Shown here piece by piece: positions 55,402 through 63,833 of a stretch of 64,000 bases of DNA. A program made the translations under genes and the position numbers. This stretch comes from Microbacterium sp. GTDB taxonomy: Bacteria; Actinomycetota; Actinomycetes; Actinomycetales; Microbacteriaceae. Where the stretch lies: positions 17,160 to 81,159 of the forward strand of contig NZ_JAPSHY010000016.1 of NCBI RefSeq assembly GCF_031179285.1. Reading direction: 5' to 3'. Within the stretch, counting starts at the first letter, position 1, and the number at the start of each line of letters is the position of its first letter. The notes beneath the pieces were generated by a model. The model was given only the letters and a program-made list of their open reading frames with translations. It did no database searches and was not told the origin of the DNA.

Positions 55402-55578
55402 GCGGCCGTGGCGAAACGGGCCGGGGCCGCGGCCTGGGGTGCGCGGCCGCTGAGTGTGCTGGCGCCCTCGTGCTCGCGCAGTTCGCACTGCCGTCGGGCG
55501 GACGGATGGCCTACGGGGTCGCGTTCCTCGCCGCAGCGGTGCTGTTCGCGGTGGCGTGGACACGCCGGGCGCGCTGAG
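55402..55578 (+). pseudogene. Decayed copy of the 3' end of the 53.5-kb membrane-protein gene
   Basis: The bases align with 53955-54139; over about 154 hand-compared positions I count roughly 19 differences. One base is missing in the GTGCTGGC-GCC region (GTGCTGGCGGCC in the intact copy), which breaks the frame. There is no 5' part. The two copies are direct repeats flanking the SDR and HxlR genes, so it is a gene remnant. Confidence 0.85.
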
Positions 55579-55614
55579 TCTGGTCGGAGAGTGACCGCCT
55601 CGGCCTGGCCGGCA

Positions 55615-55770
55615 TCACTCCTGACGCCGGCTGTGATCCTCGACGTCGGGTTCTGCGCGCAACAGGTCGGCGGCTTCTTCCTCCGGGCGTGGCGCGATGC
55701 TCTCGTCGACCTCGAGCTCCGGCACGGTCGCCTCGTCCGGGGCGGGAATGTGGTCCTGGTGGGAAGACAC
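55615..55770 (-). CDS. Small acidic protein (51 aa)
   Basis: A 51-residue, strongly acidic and probably disordered protein (PAPDEATVPELEVDESIAP, then EEEAADLLRAEPDVED). GTG 55770 has GAAGGAG five bases before it. It has no membrane segment or cysteine. I do not recognise a family; a ubiquitin-like-tag or stress peptide is only speculation. Confidence 0.6.
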   Translation of the reverse strand: MSSHQDHIPAPDEATVPELEVDESIAPRPEEEAADLLRAEPDVEDHSRRQE

Positions 55771-55851
55771 GGTGACTCCTTCGTTCTGCGACGATCACAG
55801 CGTATGCCGATCTGCCGCCTTCCGCCGCGGCGGACGCCGTAACTCAGGCGA

Positions 55852-56364
55852 TCATGGCGCGACGGCCTTCTCCGCCGCCGCCGCGGTCGTGCGTCCGCCC
55901 TCGAACCGGGCCCGCGCCCGATCGCGGTTGCGGGTCACTTCGACGAGCTCCGTCGCCTTCGGTAGCCCCATCGGCTTGGTCGAGACATAGACGCTCTCCG
56001 CGCGCTCGACGAGGAACGTCTCGTGCCAGACGCCGACAGCTCCCGGCGCCTTGCGCGCGGCCTTGTTGAAGCGGGTCCACGCCGGCCGGTGCTCCTGCGA
56101 CGGACTCGAGGCGTAGGCGTAGAGCTTGTCGATCGACGACCAGTATTGCACGGTGTACGGTCCGCCGCTGCCCATCAGCAGTTCGTAGCCGAGGAACCCG
56201 GAATCTTCGTCGGTGGAAAGCTCGCGGAGCATCCGCGGCATGGCGAAGAATGCCGGCATCCAGAGATCCGGTCGCCACCAGCGGTTGATCTGCATGCCGA
56301 TGTGGAACACGACGAGTTCGCCGTCGTAGCGGTGGGTCATTCGTCCCTTGATGACGCGCGACAT
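55852..56364 (-). CDS. DUF4188-family protein
   Basis: A 170-residue soluble protein of the DUF4188 monooxygenase-like group (VIKGRMTHRYDGELVVFHIGMQINRWWRP, GGPYTVQYWSSIDKLYAYASS, HETFLVERAESVYVSTKPMG). Its function is not established. It diverges from a MerR regulator, and paired palindromes lie between them. Confidence 0.82.
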   Translation of the reverse strand: MSRVIKGRMTHRYDGELVVFHIGMQINRWWRPDLWMPAFFAMPRMLRELSTDEDSGFLGYELLMGSGGPYTVQYWSSIDKLYAYASSPSQEHRPAWTRFNKAARKAPGAVGVWHETFLVERAESVYVSTKPMGLPKATELVEVTRNRDRARARFEGGRTTAAAAEKAVAP

Positions 56365-56381
56365 GGGGTCCTTCTTTCTTG

Positions 56382-56418
56382 GATAGCTGCACTATCCATA
56401 TTGGATAGCAGTACTATC
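56382..56418. promoter_or_regulatory. Paired MerR operators
   Basis: GATAG-N5-CTATC occurs twice, at 56382-56396 and 56404-56418 (22 bases apart), inside repeated TTGGATAGC units. The pair lies in the 71-base gap between the divergent starts. Confidence 0.75.
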
Positions 56419-56435
56419 GAAGTCAAGAGGTGGCG

Positions 56436-57050
56436 ATGAGAATTTCCGAACTGTCGGCAGTAACCGGAGTGACGGTTCCGACGATCAAGTACTACCTGCG
56501 TGAGGGTCTGCTGCCCGAGGGCGAGCGGAGCGCTCCGACGCAAGCGGCGTATGGCGACGTGCATATGCAGCGGTTGCGGGTCATCCGCGCCCTGCTCGAT
56601 TCGGGTGTGACCATTGCCGAGACCCGGCGCGTGCTCGAGGCTCTCGACACTCCGCCCGAGAAGGCGCACGACCTGCTGGGCACCGCGCACGCTGCCATCA
56701 CCCCGCCCGTCGACGACGCCCTCGATCTCACCGAGGCCGAGCAGTTGGCGACGCAGCTCGGGTGGGAGCCGGGGATGTGCAGCCAAGCCGTGCTGCATGC
56801 CGTCGCTCGAGCGCTGCAGGGGCTGAAACGTGCGGGCTTCACCGTGCCGGACCCGGTGATGCCGGTGTACCTCGAGAACATCCGGCGGATCGCGGATGCC
56901 GAGATCGCCGGCGTCCCGACCGAATCGGCCGAGGCTGCCGTGCGCTACGTCGTGCTCGGATCCGTGCTCGTCGAACCGCTGCTTCTGGCGCTTCGGCGCG
57001 TAGCCCAGCAGGTCGCGTCGGCCGAGAGGTTCGGCGGGGCGGGGAACTGA
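56436..57050 (+). CDS. MerR-family regulator
   Basis: A 204-residue MerR protein with an N-terminal winged helix (RISELSAVTGVTVPTIKYYLREGLL, residues 2-26) and a long helical effector region. No Cys-rich metal loop is visible, so it senses something other than a metal. ATG 56436 has GAGG five bases before it; GTG 56430 is in frame. The DUF4188 gene is the likely target. Confidence 0.87.
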   Translation: MRISELSAVTGVTVPTIKYYLREGLLPEGERSAPTQAAYGDVHMQRLRVIRALLDSGVTIAETRRVLEALDTPPEKAHDLLGTAHAAITPPVDDALDLTEAEQLATQLGWEPGMCSQAVLHAVARALQGLKRAGFTVPDPVMPVYLENIRRIADAEIAGVPTESAEAAVRYVVLGSVLVEPLLLALRRVAQQVASAERFGGAGN

Positions 57051-57074
57051 GAAGGCCAGTAAAGCCGCCCGTGG

Positions 57075-57428
57075 CTACACCGCGGTTGCGACGTCTATGG
57101 CGATGGTGGCCGCCACGGTCGTCAGCAGGATGACGGCGATGCCGAAGGCAGGTGCCCACCAGCTCTCTTTGCCCAGCAGCGAGAGGACGATGACGGCGAG
57201 TACTGCCGCGGTGAAGGCGCCGATGTGAATCCAACGATGCGCCTCAAGTGCGCCGCCGGCCAGCGCGTAATCACAGAAGTCTCCGCAGCCCGCGATCTTG
57301 AGGCTGGTGAGCAGTATCCAGAAGTTGAGGCACAACGAGAGGATGCCCTGAACGATCAGAAGCCCGATGCCCTTCGCCAGGGCGTTGGGGTTCTTGCGCA
57401 ACTTCCCTGTCGTCTGTCTCGCTCTCAT
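57075..57428 (-). CDS. Small membrane protein (three to four helices)
   Basis: A 117-residue membrane protein with about four hydrophobic segments and the loop IAGCGDFCDYAL (two Cys). No family recognised. It starts seven bases after the GNAT gene stop and is probably the third gene of that operon. Confidence 0.65.
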   Translation of the reverse strand: MRARQTTGKLRKNPNALAKGIGLLIVQGILSLCLNFWILLTSLKIAGCGDFCDYALAGGALEAHRWIHIGAFTAAVLAVIVLSLLGKESWWAPAFGIAVILLTTVAATIAIDVATAV

Positions 57429-57435
57429 CCGACGC

Positions 57436-57942
57436 TCAATCCTCGGCTGGTGGACTCTCGCGCACCATGAAGGCGCGGTCGAGGCGCTGGTCGTCCTTCT
57501 CGACGGTCTCGCGGTACGACACTGTGAATCCCGCGGCAGCGAACACCGGCTCGGCCACGAGGCTCGCGTGCGTCGACAGCGAGCGGATGCCGCGCCGATC
57601 CGCCTCGTCGACGACATGCTCGAGCAATGCCGCGCCGACCCCGCGGCGCCCGAACTCGGGGTCCACGAACAAGCGGTCGACGTAGCCGGCATCCGAGAGG
57701 TCGGTGAACCCGGCGACGACACCGTCGATCTCGGCGACGAACGTGTGCACGCTTTGCCGACCTGTGGCCCACTGCTCGAGGTCACGCGGCCCGCCGAGCC
57801 AGGCCGCAGTCTGCTCCGCCGTGTAACGCGAAAGCGCGGTGACGCGGATCGCACGCTCGAAGATGCGCAGCGTCGGCTCGGCATCGTCGGCGGCGTATGG
57901 ACGTATCGTCGGCGGCGCGAGCCGCGAGGCTTCGGGAGTCAC
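57436..57942 (-). CDS. GNAT-family N-acetyltransferase
   Basis: A 168-residue GNAT protein with acetyl-CoA loop FGRRGVGAALLEHV (residues ~97-110) and preceding VDRLFVDPEF. It has an FAAAGF-like motif near the end. The substrate is unknown. GTG is the start, overlapping the YCII-like gene's stop (GTGA). Confidence 0.85.
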   Translation of the reverse strand: MTPEASRLAPPTIRPYAADDAEPTLRIFERAIRVTALSRYTAEQTAAWLGGPRDLEQWATGRQSVHTFVAEIDGVVAGFTDLSDAGYVDRLFVDPEFGRRGVGAALLEHVVDEADRRGIRSLSTHASLVAEPVFAAAGFTVSYRETVEKDDQRLDRAFMVRESPPAED

Positions 57943-58286
57943 GACTCGACGGTACCGCCGCTGTGGATGAGCCGCACTTCCACGCCGCCCGTGCCGCGCA
58001 CCTCGGGGTTGGTCCCGGCGATGGCGAGCGCCTCGTCCTCATCCCGCGCCTCGATGACGTACACGCCGGCGACGGCCTGCGGTGCGTCGAGGAACGGTCC
58101 CTTACTCACGCCGTCCGCGCGGATCGAACGGGCCATGTCGCGCGGCGTGAACGCATAGGCTGCGCGCAGAGAACCCGATGCGGCCAGGGCATCGCCGTGC
58201 GCGTTCGGCTCGGCGAGGTCTTCGTCGGTCGCGTCGAGGGCGTGCGCGGAGTCCTGCGAATAGATGAGGACGGCGAACTGCGGCAT
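57939..58286 (-). CDS. YCII-related domain protein
   Basis: A 115-residue YCII-fold protein (MPQFAVLIYSQDSAHA, FLDAPQAVAGVYVIEARDEDEALAIA, GTGGVEVRLIHSGG). The conserved His/Asp pair of this group is only partly visible. It is commonly found with sigma factors, though none is adjacent here. It leads the operon with the GNAT gene. Confidence 0.8.
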   Translation of the reverse strand: MPQFAVLIYSQDSAHALDATDEDLAEPNAHGDALAASGSLRAAYAFTPRDMARSIRADGVSKGPFLDAPQAVAGVYVIEARDEDEALAIAGTNPEVRGTGGVEVRLIHSGGTVES

Positions 58287-58450
58287 GGGTGCTCCTTCGT
58301 ATCGGCGGAGGCGTCGTCAGTTCACTTAGTGGCGACGCCGAGACGCCGTCTGGCGAGGTCCCGCCCTAATCACCCTAGTCACACGGCCAATCGGGCGGAT
58401 AGCATGGCGAACACTGGTGGCAACCATCTGACTCAGCGAAAGGAACGGTC

Positions 58451-58555
58451 ATGCGGCGACTTGCTTTGCTCCGAACCCTGACCATTTCGCTTCAGAAGGA
58501 TCAAAGCCCTGCCTACGCTCAACCTCGGCATCTTCGCGCACGTCGACGCCGGTAA
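58451..58555 (+). CDS. Possible leader peptide overlapping the TetM-like gene
   Basis: A 34-residue frame (MRRLALLRTLTISLQKDQ...) starting with ATG and AAAGGA six bases before it. It overlaps the first ~15 codons of the ribosomal-protection gene in another frame. Translational leader control is known for other tet resistance genes; here it is only inferred from position. Confidence 0.4.
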   Translation: MRRLALLRTLTISLQKDQSPAYAQPRHLRARRRR

Positions 58556-60248
58556 AACCAGTCTCACCGAACGCCTCCTTTTCGACACCGGAGCCATCGA
58601 CCGGCTCGGATCAGTCGATGGTGGTGACACCGCCACCGACACGCTCGCCCTTGAGCGGCGTCGCGGTATCACGATCAAGAACAACGTCGCATCATTCGTG
58701 CGCGGCGACCTGATCGTCAATCTGATCGACACACCCGGTCACCCCGACTTCATCGCGGAGGTCGAACGAGCGCTCCGCGCACTCGACGGCGCCGTTCTCG
58801 TCGTCTCTGCGGTCGAAGGGGTGCAGGCGCAGACCCGCGTCATCCTGCGGATGCTGCGGCGGCTCCGCGTTCCCACGCTGCTCTTCATCAACAAGACCGA
58901 CCGGACGGGTGCCGATGCACCTGCGGTCGTACACAGCATCCCGACCGCGATACCGATGTGGGGCGAGACCCGAGAAGCCCTCGCCGAGTACGACGAGCGC
59001 GCCCTCGAAGCGTTCGCCGAGGATCGAGCCACTCCGGCCGATGTGCTCCCGAGGCTCGTCGCCGGCGCTCGCGTGCTTCCTGCCTATCGCGGGTCGGCCG
59101 TCACGGGGGAGGGCATCAGCGAACTGCTCGACGCGATCGCATCGCTCCTTCCGAGGGCACCCGAAAACGTCGCTGACGATCTCGAAGCGGTCGTGTTCGC
59201 CATCGACCAGGAACACGTTGCGTCTGTTCGCGTGCGTTCGGGGACGCTACGGCTGCGCGACCGCATCGGCGAGGACCGTGTGACCGCCATCGACGGCGGC
59301 CGTGCCGGTGCGATCCCGGCGGGGAGCATCGGACGCGTCCGCGGGCTGCGCTCGGCTCGCATCGGCGACGTGCTCGGAGTGGGCGGGCGCGAACCCAGCG
59401 TGATCCCGCCGCCGACATTGTCGGCTCTCGTCGTGCCACGCGATCCGGAGCGCAGTGGCGACCTGCGCTCGGCATTGCAGCGACTGTCGGAACAGGATCC
59501 GCTGATCGATCTCCGCGTGGATCAGCACACCGGCGAACTCTCGGTGTCGTTGTACGGCGAGGTGCAGAAGGAGGTGTTGCGCGACACCCTCGAAGACGAG
59601 CTCGGCATCGAGGTCGAGTTCGGTGAGGTCACCGTGATGCTGCGCGAGCAGGTCGCGAGAGCGGTGACCGTGGGCGCGGCCATCAACGAAGACGGCAACC
59701 ATCACCTGGCCACCCTCGGCTTGGTGATCGAGCGTTCCGATGGGAATCACGTCGAGGTGCTCGTACCGCACCAGGATGTGCCGTTGTACGTCTACGGCAC
59801 GGTCGAGGCGTTCTCGGCAGCGATGCGCGCATATGCCGAAGCCGCTCTTCGACGCGGAGGACTGCGCGGCTGGGGAGTGATCAACACCCGGGTCACCGTC
59901 ACGCGGTCGGGCTATCAATCGCCGGGCACCGGCGCTGCCGATTTCCGGCGGCTGATGGGCGAACTGATCCACCGGGGTCTGCGCGAAGCGGGCACCGTGC
60001 TGTGCGAGCCCCTCCAGCGCGTGGTGATCGAGGGTCCCGAGGGAACACTCGCCACCCTGATCTCGACCACAGTCGCGGGCGGTGCCGCGATTGAGAACGT
60101 CGAGGATGCCGGTGCGCGTGTATCTGTGACCGCCACCCTCCCCGCGTCACGTCTGCTCGCCCTCGAGCGAGCGCTTCCCGGCGTTACCCGAGGAGAAGGG
60201 GCGGTCGACGCCACGTTCGCCGGGTGGCGACCGGTGGAGGGCGGGTGA
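58509..60248 (+). CDS. TetM/TetW-type ribosomal protection GTPase
   Basis: A translation-factor GTPase of about 579 residues. It has P-loop FAHVDAGKTSLTER, GITI switch (ERRRGITIKNN), LIDTPGHPDF, LFINKTD and later domains III-V of EF-G-like proteins (GYQSPG, C-terminal GEGAVDATFAGW). It frees the ribosome from tetracycline-type drugs or aids translation. The family normally starts MxxLNLGIxAHVDAGKT; here the codon before PTLNLGI is CTG 58509, with AGAAGG nine bases before it. No ATG or GTG lies upstream in frame before a stop at 58479. Frameshift or CTG initiation must explain this. It is shorter than typical (~640). Confidence 0.75.
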   Translation: MPTLNLGIFAHVDAGKTSLTERLLFDTGAIDRLGSVDGGDTATDTLALERRRGITIKNNVASFVRGDLIVNLIDTPGHPDFIAEVERALRALDGAVLVVSAVEGVQAQTRVILRMLRRLRVPTLLFINKTDRTGADAPAVVHSIPTAIPMWGETREALAEYDERALEAFAEDRATPADVLPRLVAGARVLPAYRGSAVTGEGISELLDAIASLLPRAPENVADDLEAVVFAIDQEHVASVRVRSGTLRLRDRIGEDRVTAIDGGRAGAIPAGSIGRVRGLRSARIGDVLGVGGREPSVIPPPTLSALVVPRDPERSGDLRSALQRLSEQDPLIDLRVDQHTGELSVSLYGEVQKEVLRDTLEDELGIEVEFGEVTVMLREQVARAVTVGAAINEDGNHHLATLGLVIERSDGNHVEVLVPHQDVPLYVYGTVEAFSAAMRAYAEAALRRGGLRGWGVINTRVTVTRSGYQSPGTGAADFRRLMGELIHRGLREAGTVLCEPLQRVVIEGPEGTLATLISTTVAGGAAIENVEDAGARVSVTATLPASRLLALERALPGVTRGEGAVDATFAGWRPVEGG

Positions 60249-60251
60249 GAT

Positions 60252-60878
60252 CTACCGGTACGCCGCGACGATGAGCCGGGCAGTGGCGTCCGCATGGCGC
60301 TGCAGCTCGCGCCGCGGCGGTATGGCGCTGTCGCCGAGGAACATCGCACGATTCACCGGTCCCGACATGACCAGCCAGTTGAACTGTTCGGCAGCCAGCG
60401 CCGGATCGGGCACGCGCAGCACGCCGTCGGCGTCGAGGCGAGCGAATGCCGCGGTCATCGACGCGAGCGCTCGCTGCGGTCCCTGCTCGTAGAGGGCCCG
60501 GGCGAGGTCGGGAAACCGGCCGGCCTCGCCGATGACCAATCGGCGCATCTGCACGAGCGTGGGAGTGAGCACCGCGGTCAGCTGGCGCATCGCGTAGTCG
60601 CTGAAGTAGGTCGTGGCTTCGTCGGCATCGCTCACCTGCGGCTCGGTGTGCACGCCGTCGCCCGCTTTCGCGGTCATCGAGCTGACGATCTCGACGAACA
60701 GCGCCTCTTTGCTGCCGAAGTGCTTGTACACGGTCTGCTTCGACACCTGGGATCGGGCGGCGATGTCGTCCATGCTCGCTCCGGTGTAGCCGTCGCGCAG
60801 GAACACCTGGAGGGCAGCGTCGAAGATGCTGTCGCGTTTGGCCGGCGACATCCGTGTAGCGGGCCGATTGTCACTCAT
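60252..60878 (-). CDS. TetR-family regulator
   Basis: A 208-residue TetR protein with an N-terminal HTH (FLRDGYTGASMDDIAARSQVSKQTVYKHFGSKEALF) and a helical ligand domain with the TetR C-terminal-type 33 pattern (AAFARLDADGVLRVPDPALAAEQFNWLV). It diverges from the DUF1905/hydrolase pair, and two palindromes lie between them. Confidence 0.88.
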   Translation of the reverse strand: MSDNRPATRMSPAKRDSIFDAALQVFLRDGYTGASMDDIAARSQVSKQTVYKHFGSKEALFVEIVSSMTAKAGDGVHTEPQVSDADEATTYFSDYAMRQLTAVLTPTLVQMRRLVIGEAGRFPDLARALYEQGPQRALASMTAAFARLDADGVLRVPDPALAAEQFNWLVMSGPVNRAMFLGDSAIPPRRELQRHADATARLIVAAYR

Positions 60879-60906
60879 GGTGGGGCCTCCTGCTTGACAT
60901 CGTAGT

Positions 60907-60944
60907 ACTGAACGGTCTAGTTTCGCAGTACTGGACGGTCCAGT
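60907..60944. promoter_or_regulatory. Two TetR operators
   Basis: ACTGAACGGTCTAGT (60907-60921, imperfect) and ACTGGACGGTCCAGT (60930-60944, perfect palindrome), 23 bases apart, between TetR and its divergent neighbour. The form fits the ACTGnACnGnnCAGT class of TetR operators. Confidence 0.8.
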
Positions 60945-60959
60945 CTAAGGAGGAGCACG

Positions 60960-61238
60960 ATGTCCGCATCCATCGACCACCGATTCGAGGGCACATTGCG
61001 TGAAGGCGACGGCCCCGGCGGCTGGACGACCCTCATCGTTCCGGGCTCAGCCGAACTGTTCGGCACACGCAAGCCGGTGAAGGTGACCGGAACGATCGAT
61101 GGTCGAGAGTTCGCCGCCACGCTCCTTCCGACGGGTGACGGCACGCACATGCTGCCCGTGAAGGCGGCGTTGCGAAAAGCGATCGCGAAAGGCGGCGGCG
61201 ACCCCGTCGCCGTGCATCTGGTCGAGCGGGTGAGCTGA
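60960..61238 (+). CDS. DUF1905-domain protein
   Basis: A 92-residue protein with the DUF1905 fold (FEGTLREGDGPGGWTTLIVPGS; PVKVTGTIDGREFAATLLPTGDGTHMLPVKAALRKAI). Its function is unknown. AAGGAGG lies about seven bases before the ATG. Probably repressed by the divergent TetR. Confidence 0.85.
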   Translation: MSASIDHRFEGTLREGDGPGGWTTLIVPGSAELFGTRKPVKVTGTIDGREFAATLLPTGDGTHMLPVKAALRKAIAKGGGDPVAVHLVERVS

Positions 61239-61240
61239 CG

Positions 61241-62023
61241 ATGTCTTCAGTGCTGACGACGAGCCTCGGCGACCGGGTGGCATTCGATCGACGCGGTGGG
61301 GGGCCGGCGATGATCTTCATCGCCGGCGCAGGGCCGTACCGCGAAGTCGATCCGTGGACGACCGAGACTGCCGAACTGGCCTCGCAGGCGGGGGTGACGA
61401 CGATCGTGTACGACCGGCTCGGGCGCGGGGAGTCTGCGACGACGACGGTGCCAGACCTCGACCGCGAGCTCGAGGCGATCCGTGCCCTCATCGACGAGGT
61501 GGGCGGCCGGGCTGCGCTGTGCGGGCACTCGTCTGGGTGCACGATCGCGCTTGCCGCCGCCGCGCGCGGCTTGCCCGTCACGGGGCTGCTGCTCTGGGAG
61601 GCGCCGATCGGCGGACAGTCCGGCGGCGCTGGGCGATGGGCCGACGAGGTGCTGCGACGTATCGATGAAGGCGATCTGGAGGGCGCGCTGGTCCACTACA
61701 TGAAGGACATGCCGCCCGAATGGCTGGAGGACGCGAGGCGGCCGCCGGCGTGGGAGTCCATGGTCGCCGGTGTCGTCTCGTACGTCGCCGACGCTCAGTC
61801 TCTGGCCTGGATCGAGTCGGATGCGCTCGAGAACCTGGTCGGCGGGCTACGGATGCCGGTCGAGTGCGTCACCGGCACCACAACGTTTCCTATGATGATC
61901 GATGCGGCGAACGCGATCGTCCGTGCCGTTCCCGGAGCCACTCATCGGAGCGTCGAAGGCTCGAACCACGTCTGGGACCCGGCCGCGATGGCAGAGGAGA
62001 TCGTCCGTTTCCTCGCTCCCTGA
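61241..62023 (+). CDS. Alpha/beta hydrolase
   Basis: A 260-residue alpha/beta hydrolase with nucleophile elbow CGHSSGCTIA (Ser near residue 95), YDRLGRGES oxyanion-region motif, and an SNHVWDP His near the C-terminus. An esterase-type activity is likely. It starts two bases after the DUF1905 gene. Confidence 0.85.
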   Translation: MSSVLTTSLGDRVAFDRRGGGPAMIFIAGAGPYREVDPWTTETAELASQAGVTTIVYDRLGRGESATTTVPDLDRELEAIRALIDEVGGRAALCGHSSGCTIALAAAARGLPVTGLLLWEAPIGGQSGGAGRWADEVLRRIDEGDLEGALVHYMKDMPPEWLEDARRPPAWESMVAGVVSYVADAQSLAWIESDALENLVGGLRMPVECVTGTTTFPMMIDAANAIVRAVPGATHRSVEGSNHVWDPAAMAEEIVRFLAP

Positions 62024-62170
62024 TACGGGGCTCCCGAGCACCTGATCCCGGGCGCCGTCGAAGGACCCCACGACGAATGAGAACCGTTGGCGGATCGGCC
62101 GAATGGGTGCTGCTCGAACTGCCGGACGAGAAGCCTGCGCAAGCCGCCGTGAAGCCGCGATGCGAGGCCG

Positions 62171-62725
62171 TCAGCCGCGGACGTTCAGTCCTTGCCGAGC
62201 GCTGCCATGGTCGTTTCGGAGTCCTGACGCGGCCATTCGGACGAGATCGACGACGGGGGCGGCGATGTCGAGCTCGAGAACGTTCTCATCCGGTTCTGGA
62301 AGCTCGAGGGTGTCCAGTTGCGACTGCACCAGAGCGGGTGGCATGAAATGACCGATCCTGCTCGACGCTCGAGACGCGATCAGTGACGGCATGCCCCGTA
62401 AGTGGACGAAACGCACGGACGGAGCAAAGCCCCTGAGCGCATCGCGGTACTTCCTCTTCAGCGCGGAGCACGCGACAACGGTGCCGCCCGAGCTCAGCAC
62501 CGCGCCGACAGCTTCCAACCAGGGGATGCGGTCGAGGTCTTCGAGCGGTATGCCCGCCGACATCTTGGCGACGTTGGCCGGCGGATGAAGATCATCGCCG
62601 TCCACGAAGACCATGACCATCTCCGCTGCCAGCGCGCTCCCGAAGGTCGTCTTGCCGGTGCCGGACACACCCATCACGACGATCGAGGGGATCATGGGGG
62701 TGAGACTCTCGCTCGGCATCACCAT
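62171..62725 (-). CDS. gntK: Gluconokinase (GntK type)
   Basis: A 184-residue carbohydrate kinase with P-loop VMGVSGTGKTTFGSAL, FVDGDDLHPPANVAKMSAG and the GntK signature IGHFMPPALVQSQLDTLE. It phosphorylates gluconate to 6-phosphogluconate, which gnd can use. ATG 62725 overlaps the end of the LacI gene; ATG 62719 is an alternative. The operon with a LacI regulator supports gluconate/hexuronate control. Confidence 0.88.
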   Translation of the reverse strand: MVMPSESLTPMIPSIVVMGVSGTGKTTFGSALAAEMVMVFVDGDDLHPPANVAKMSAGIPLEDLDRIPWLEAVGAVLSSGGTVVACSALKRKYRDALRGFAPSVRFVHLRGMPSLIASRASSRIGHFMPPALVQSQLDTLELPEPDENVLELDIAAPVVDLVRMAASGLRNDHGSARQGLNVRG

Positions 62726-63744
62726 GTCGACGTGCTTTCAAGAGGGACATCCGTGGACTCGCGGCGGATGAAGGTGGTCGCCGGCATGGGCTCCTCTTCA
62801 TCTTCGGAACGGGGAGCTACCAGCATCTCGATGGCCCGCGAGCCAATCTCTCGGAGCGGGCTGCGGATCGTCGTCAGAGACGGTGTCACGAGATCGGCGC
62901 CGAAGATGTCATCGGAACCGACGATGCTGAGCCGGCCCGGTACGGAGACGGATGCCTCCTTGGCGGCCGTCAGGAGTCCGAGTGCCATCAGATCGTTGTA
63001 CGCCACGACGGCCGAGACCCCGGCGGCCAGCACCCGCCTCAAGCTGCTCCGCCCACCGTCGAGGGTCGGCGCCGAGGCGGGGATCTCGACGATGGACATG
63101 CCGCGGGAGATCGCGCCGTCGAACAGGACGCTCCATCGCGATCGGTTCATCCACGACGTCTCAGGGCCGGCGAGATATCCGACCGCTCGGTGCCCCAGGT
63201 CGCGGAGGTGATCCAGCGCCTCACCGAGTCCGGCGTCGATGTCGGGGACGAGGCTCGCCACCCCGTCGACTCTGCGATTGACCGCGATGACGGGTTTGCT
63301 CTGAGTGAGGGATCGGATCTCATCGTCGTGCATGCGGGAGCCGACGAGGACGATGCCGTCGACAGCGACCCGCAGGCGTTGGGTGACGGCGAGCTCGACC
63401 TCCGGAGACTCCTGCGATTCAGCCAGAACCAGGGTGCGCGAATGGGACGCGGAGATGTGTTCGGCGCCTCGGATGAGATCGAAGTAGACCGGGTTCGTGA
63501 CGTCGGAGAGCACGAGGGCGATGGTGTCGGATCGGCCCGTGATCACCGCTCGGGCCATGGGATTGAGTTGATAGCCCAGAGCGCTGGCGTGCTCACGGAT
63601 CCTCTTCTCAGTCGCCGCGTTGACTCGGCCGGGCTTGTTGAGCGCTCGGGACACGGTCGACGGACTCACCCCTGCTGCCTGAGCGACGTCATAGATCGTT
63701 GGCGGGGTGCGGCCCCATGCTTCTTCGCCGTTGGTGCGCGTCAT
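62719..63744 (-). CDS. LacI-family regulator of gluconate/glucuronate genes
   Basis: A 341-residue LacI protein with HTH (TIYDVAQAAGVSPSTVSRALNKPGRV, residues 16-41) and effector domain (VLSDVTNPVYFDLIRGAE; VVAYNDLMALGLL; TPSLTTIRSP). It diverges from the uxaC start and overlaps gntK. Two CAATCGATTG sites lie in the gap. It probably represses both sides. Confidence 0.88.
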   Translation of the reverse strand: MTRTNGEEAWGRTPPTIYDVAQAAGVSPSTVSRALNKPGRVNAATEKRIREHASALGYQLNPMARAVITGRSDTIALVLSDVTNPVYFDLIRGAEHISASHSRTLVLAESQESPEVELAVTQRLRVAVDGIVLVGSRMHDDEIRSLTQSKPVIAVNRRVDGVASLVPDIDAGLGEALDHLRDLGHRAVGYLAGPETSWMNRSRWSVLFDGAISRGMSIVEIPASAPTLDGGRSSLRRVLAAGVSAVVAYNDLMALGLLTAAKEASVSVPGRLSIVGSDDIFGADLVTPSLTTIRSPLREIGSRAIEMLVAPRSEDEEEPMPATTFIRRESTDVPLESTSTW

Positions 63745-63777
63745 CCGTCCTCCTCAGGACATCTTGGCACATGGTGA

Positions 63778-63801
63778 CAATCGATTGGTGGCAATCGATT
63801 G
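63778..63801. promoter_or_regulatory. Two LacI operators
   Basis: Perfect palindrome CAATCGATTG at 63778-63787 and 63792-63801, 14 bases apart, with the central CG typical of LacI-family sites. The second overlaps the -35-like TTGACA of uxaC. Confidence 0.8.
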
Positions 63802-63827
63802 ACAAAAACGCATACTCCGAGTGGAAT
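63799..63827 (+). promoter_or_regulatory. Putative uxaC promoter
   Basis: TTGACA at 63799-63804 and TGGAAT at 63822-63827 (17-base spacing), six bases before the ATG. The message may therefore be leaderless. Confidence 0.55.
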
Positions 63828-63833
63828 AGGGGC

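Noticed and set aside
62024..62170. Possible small gene between the hydrolase and gntK
   Set aside because: A short open frame exists but lacks a ribosome site and coding-like composition.
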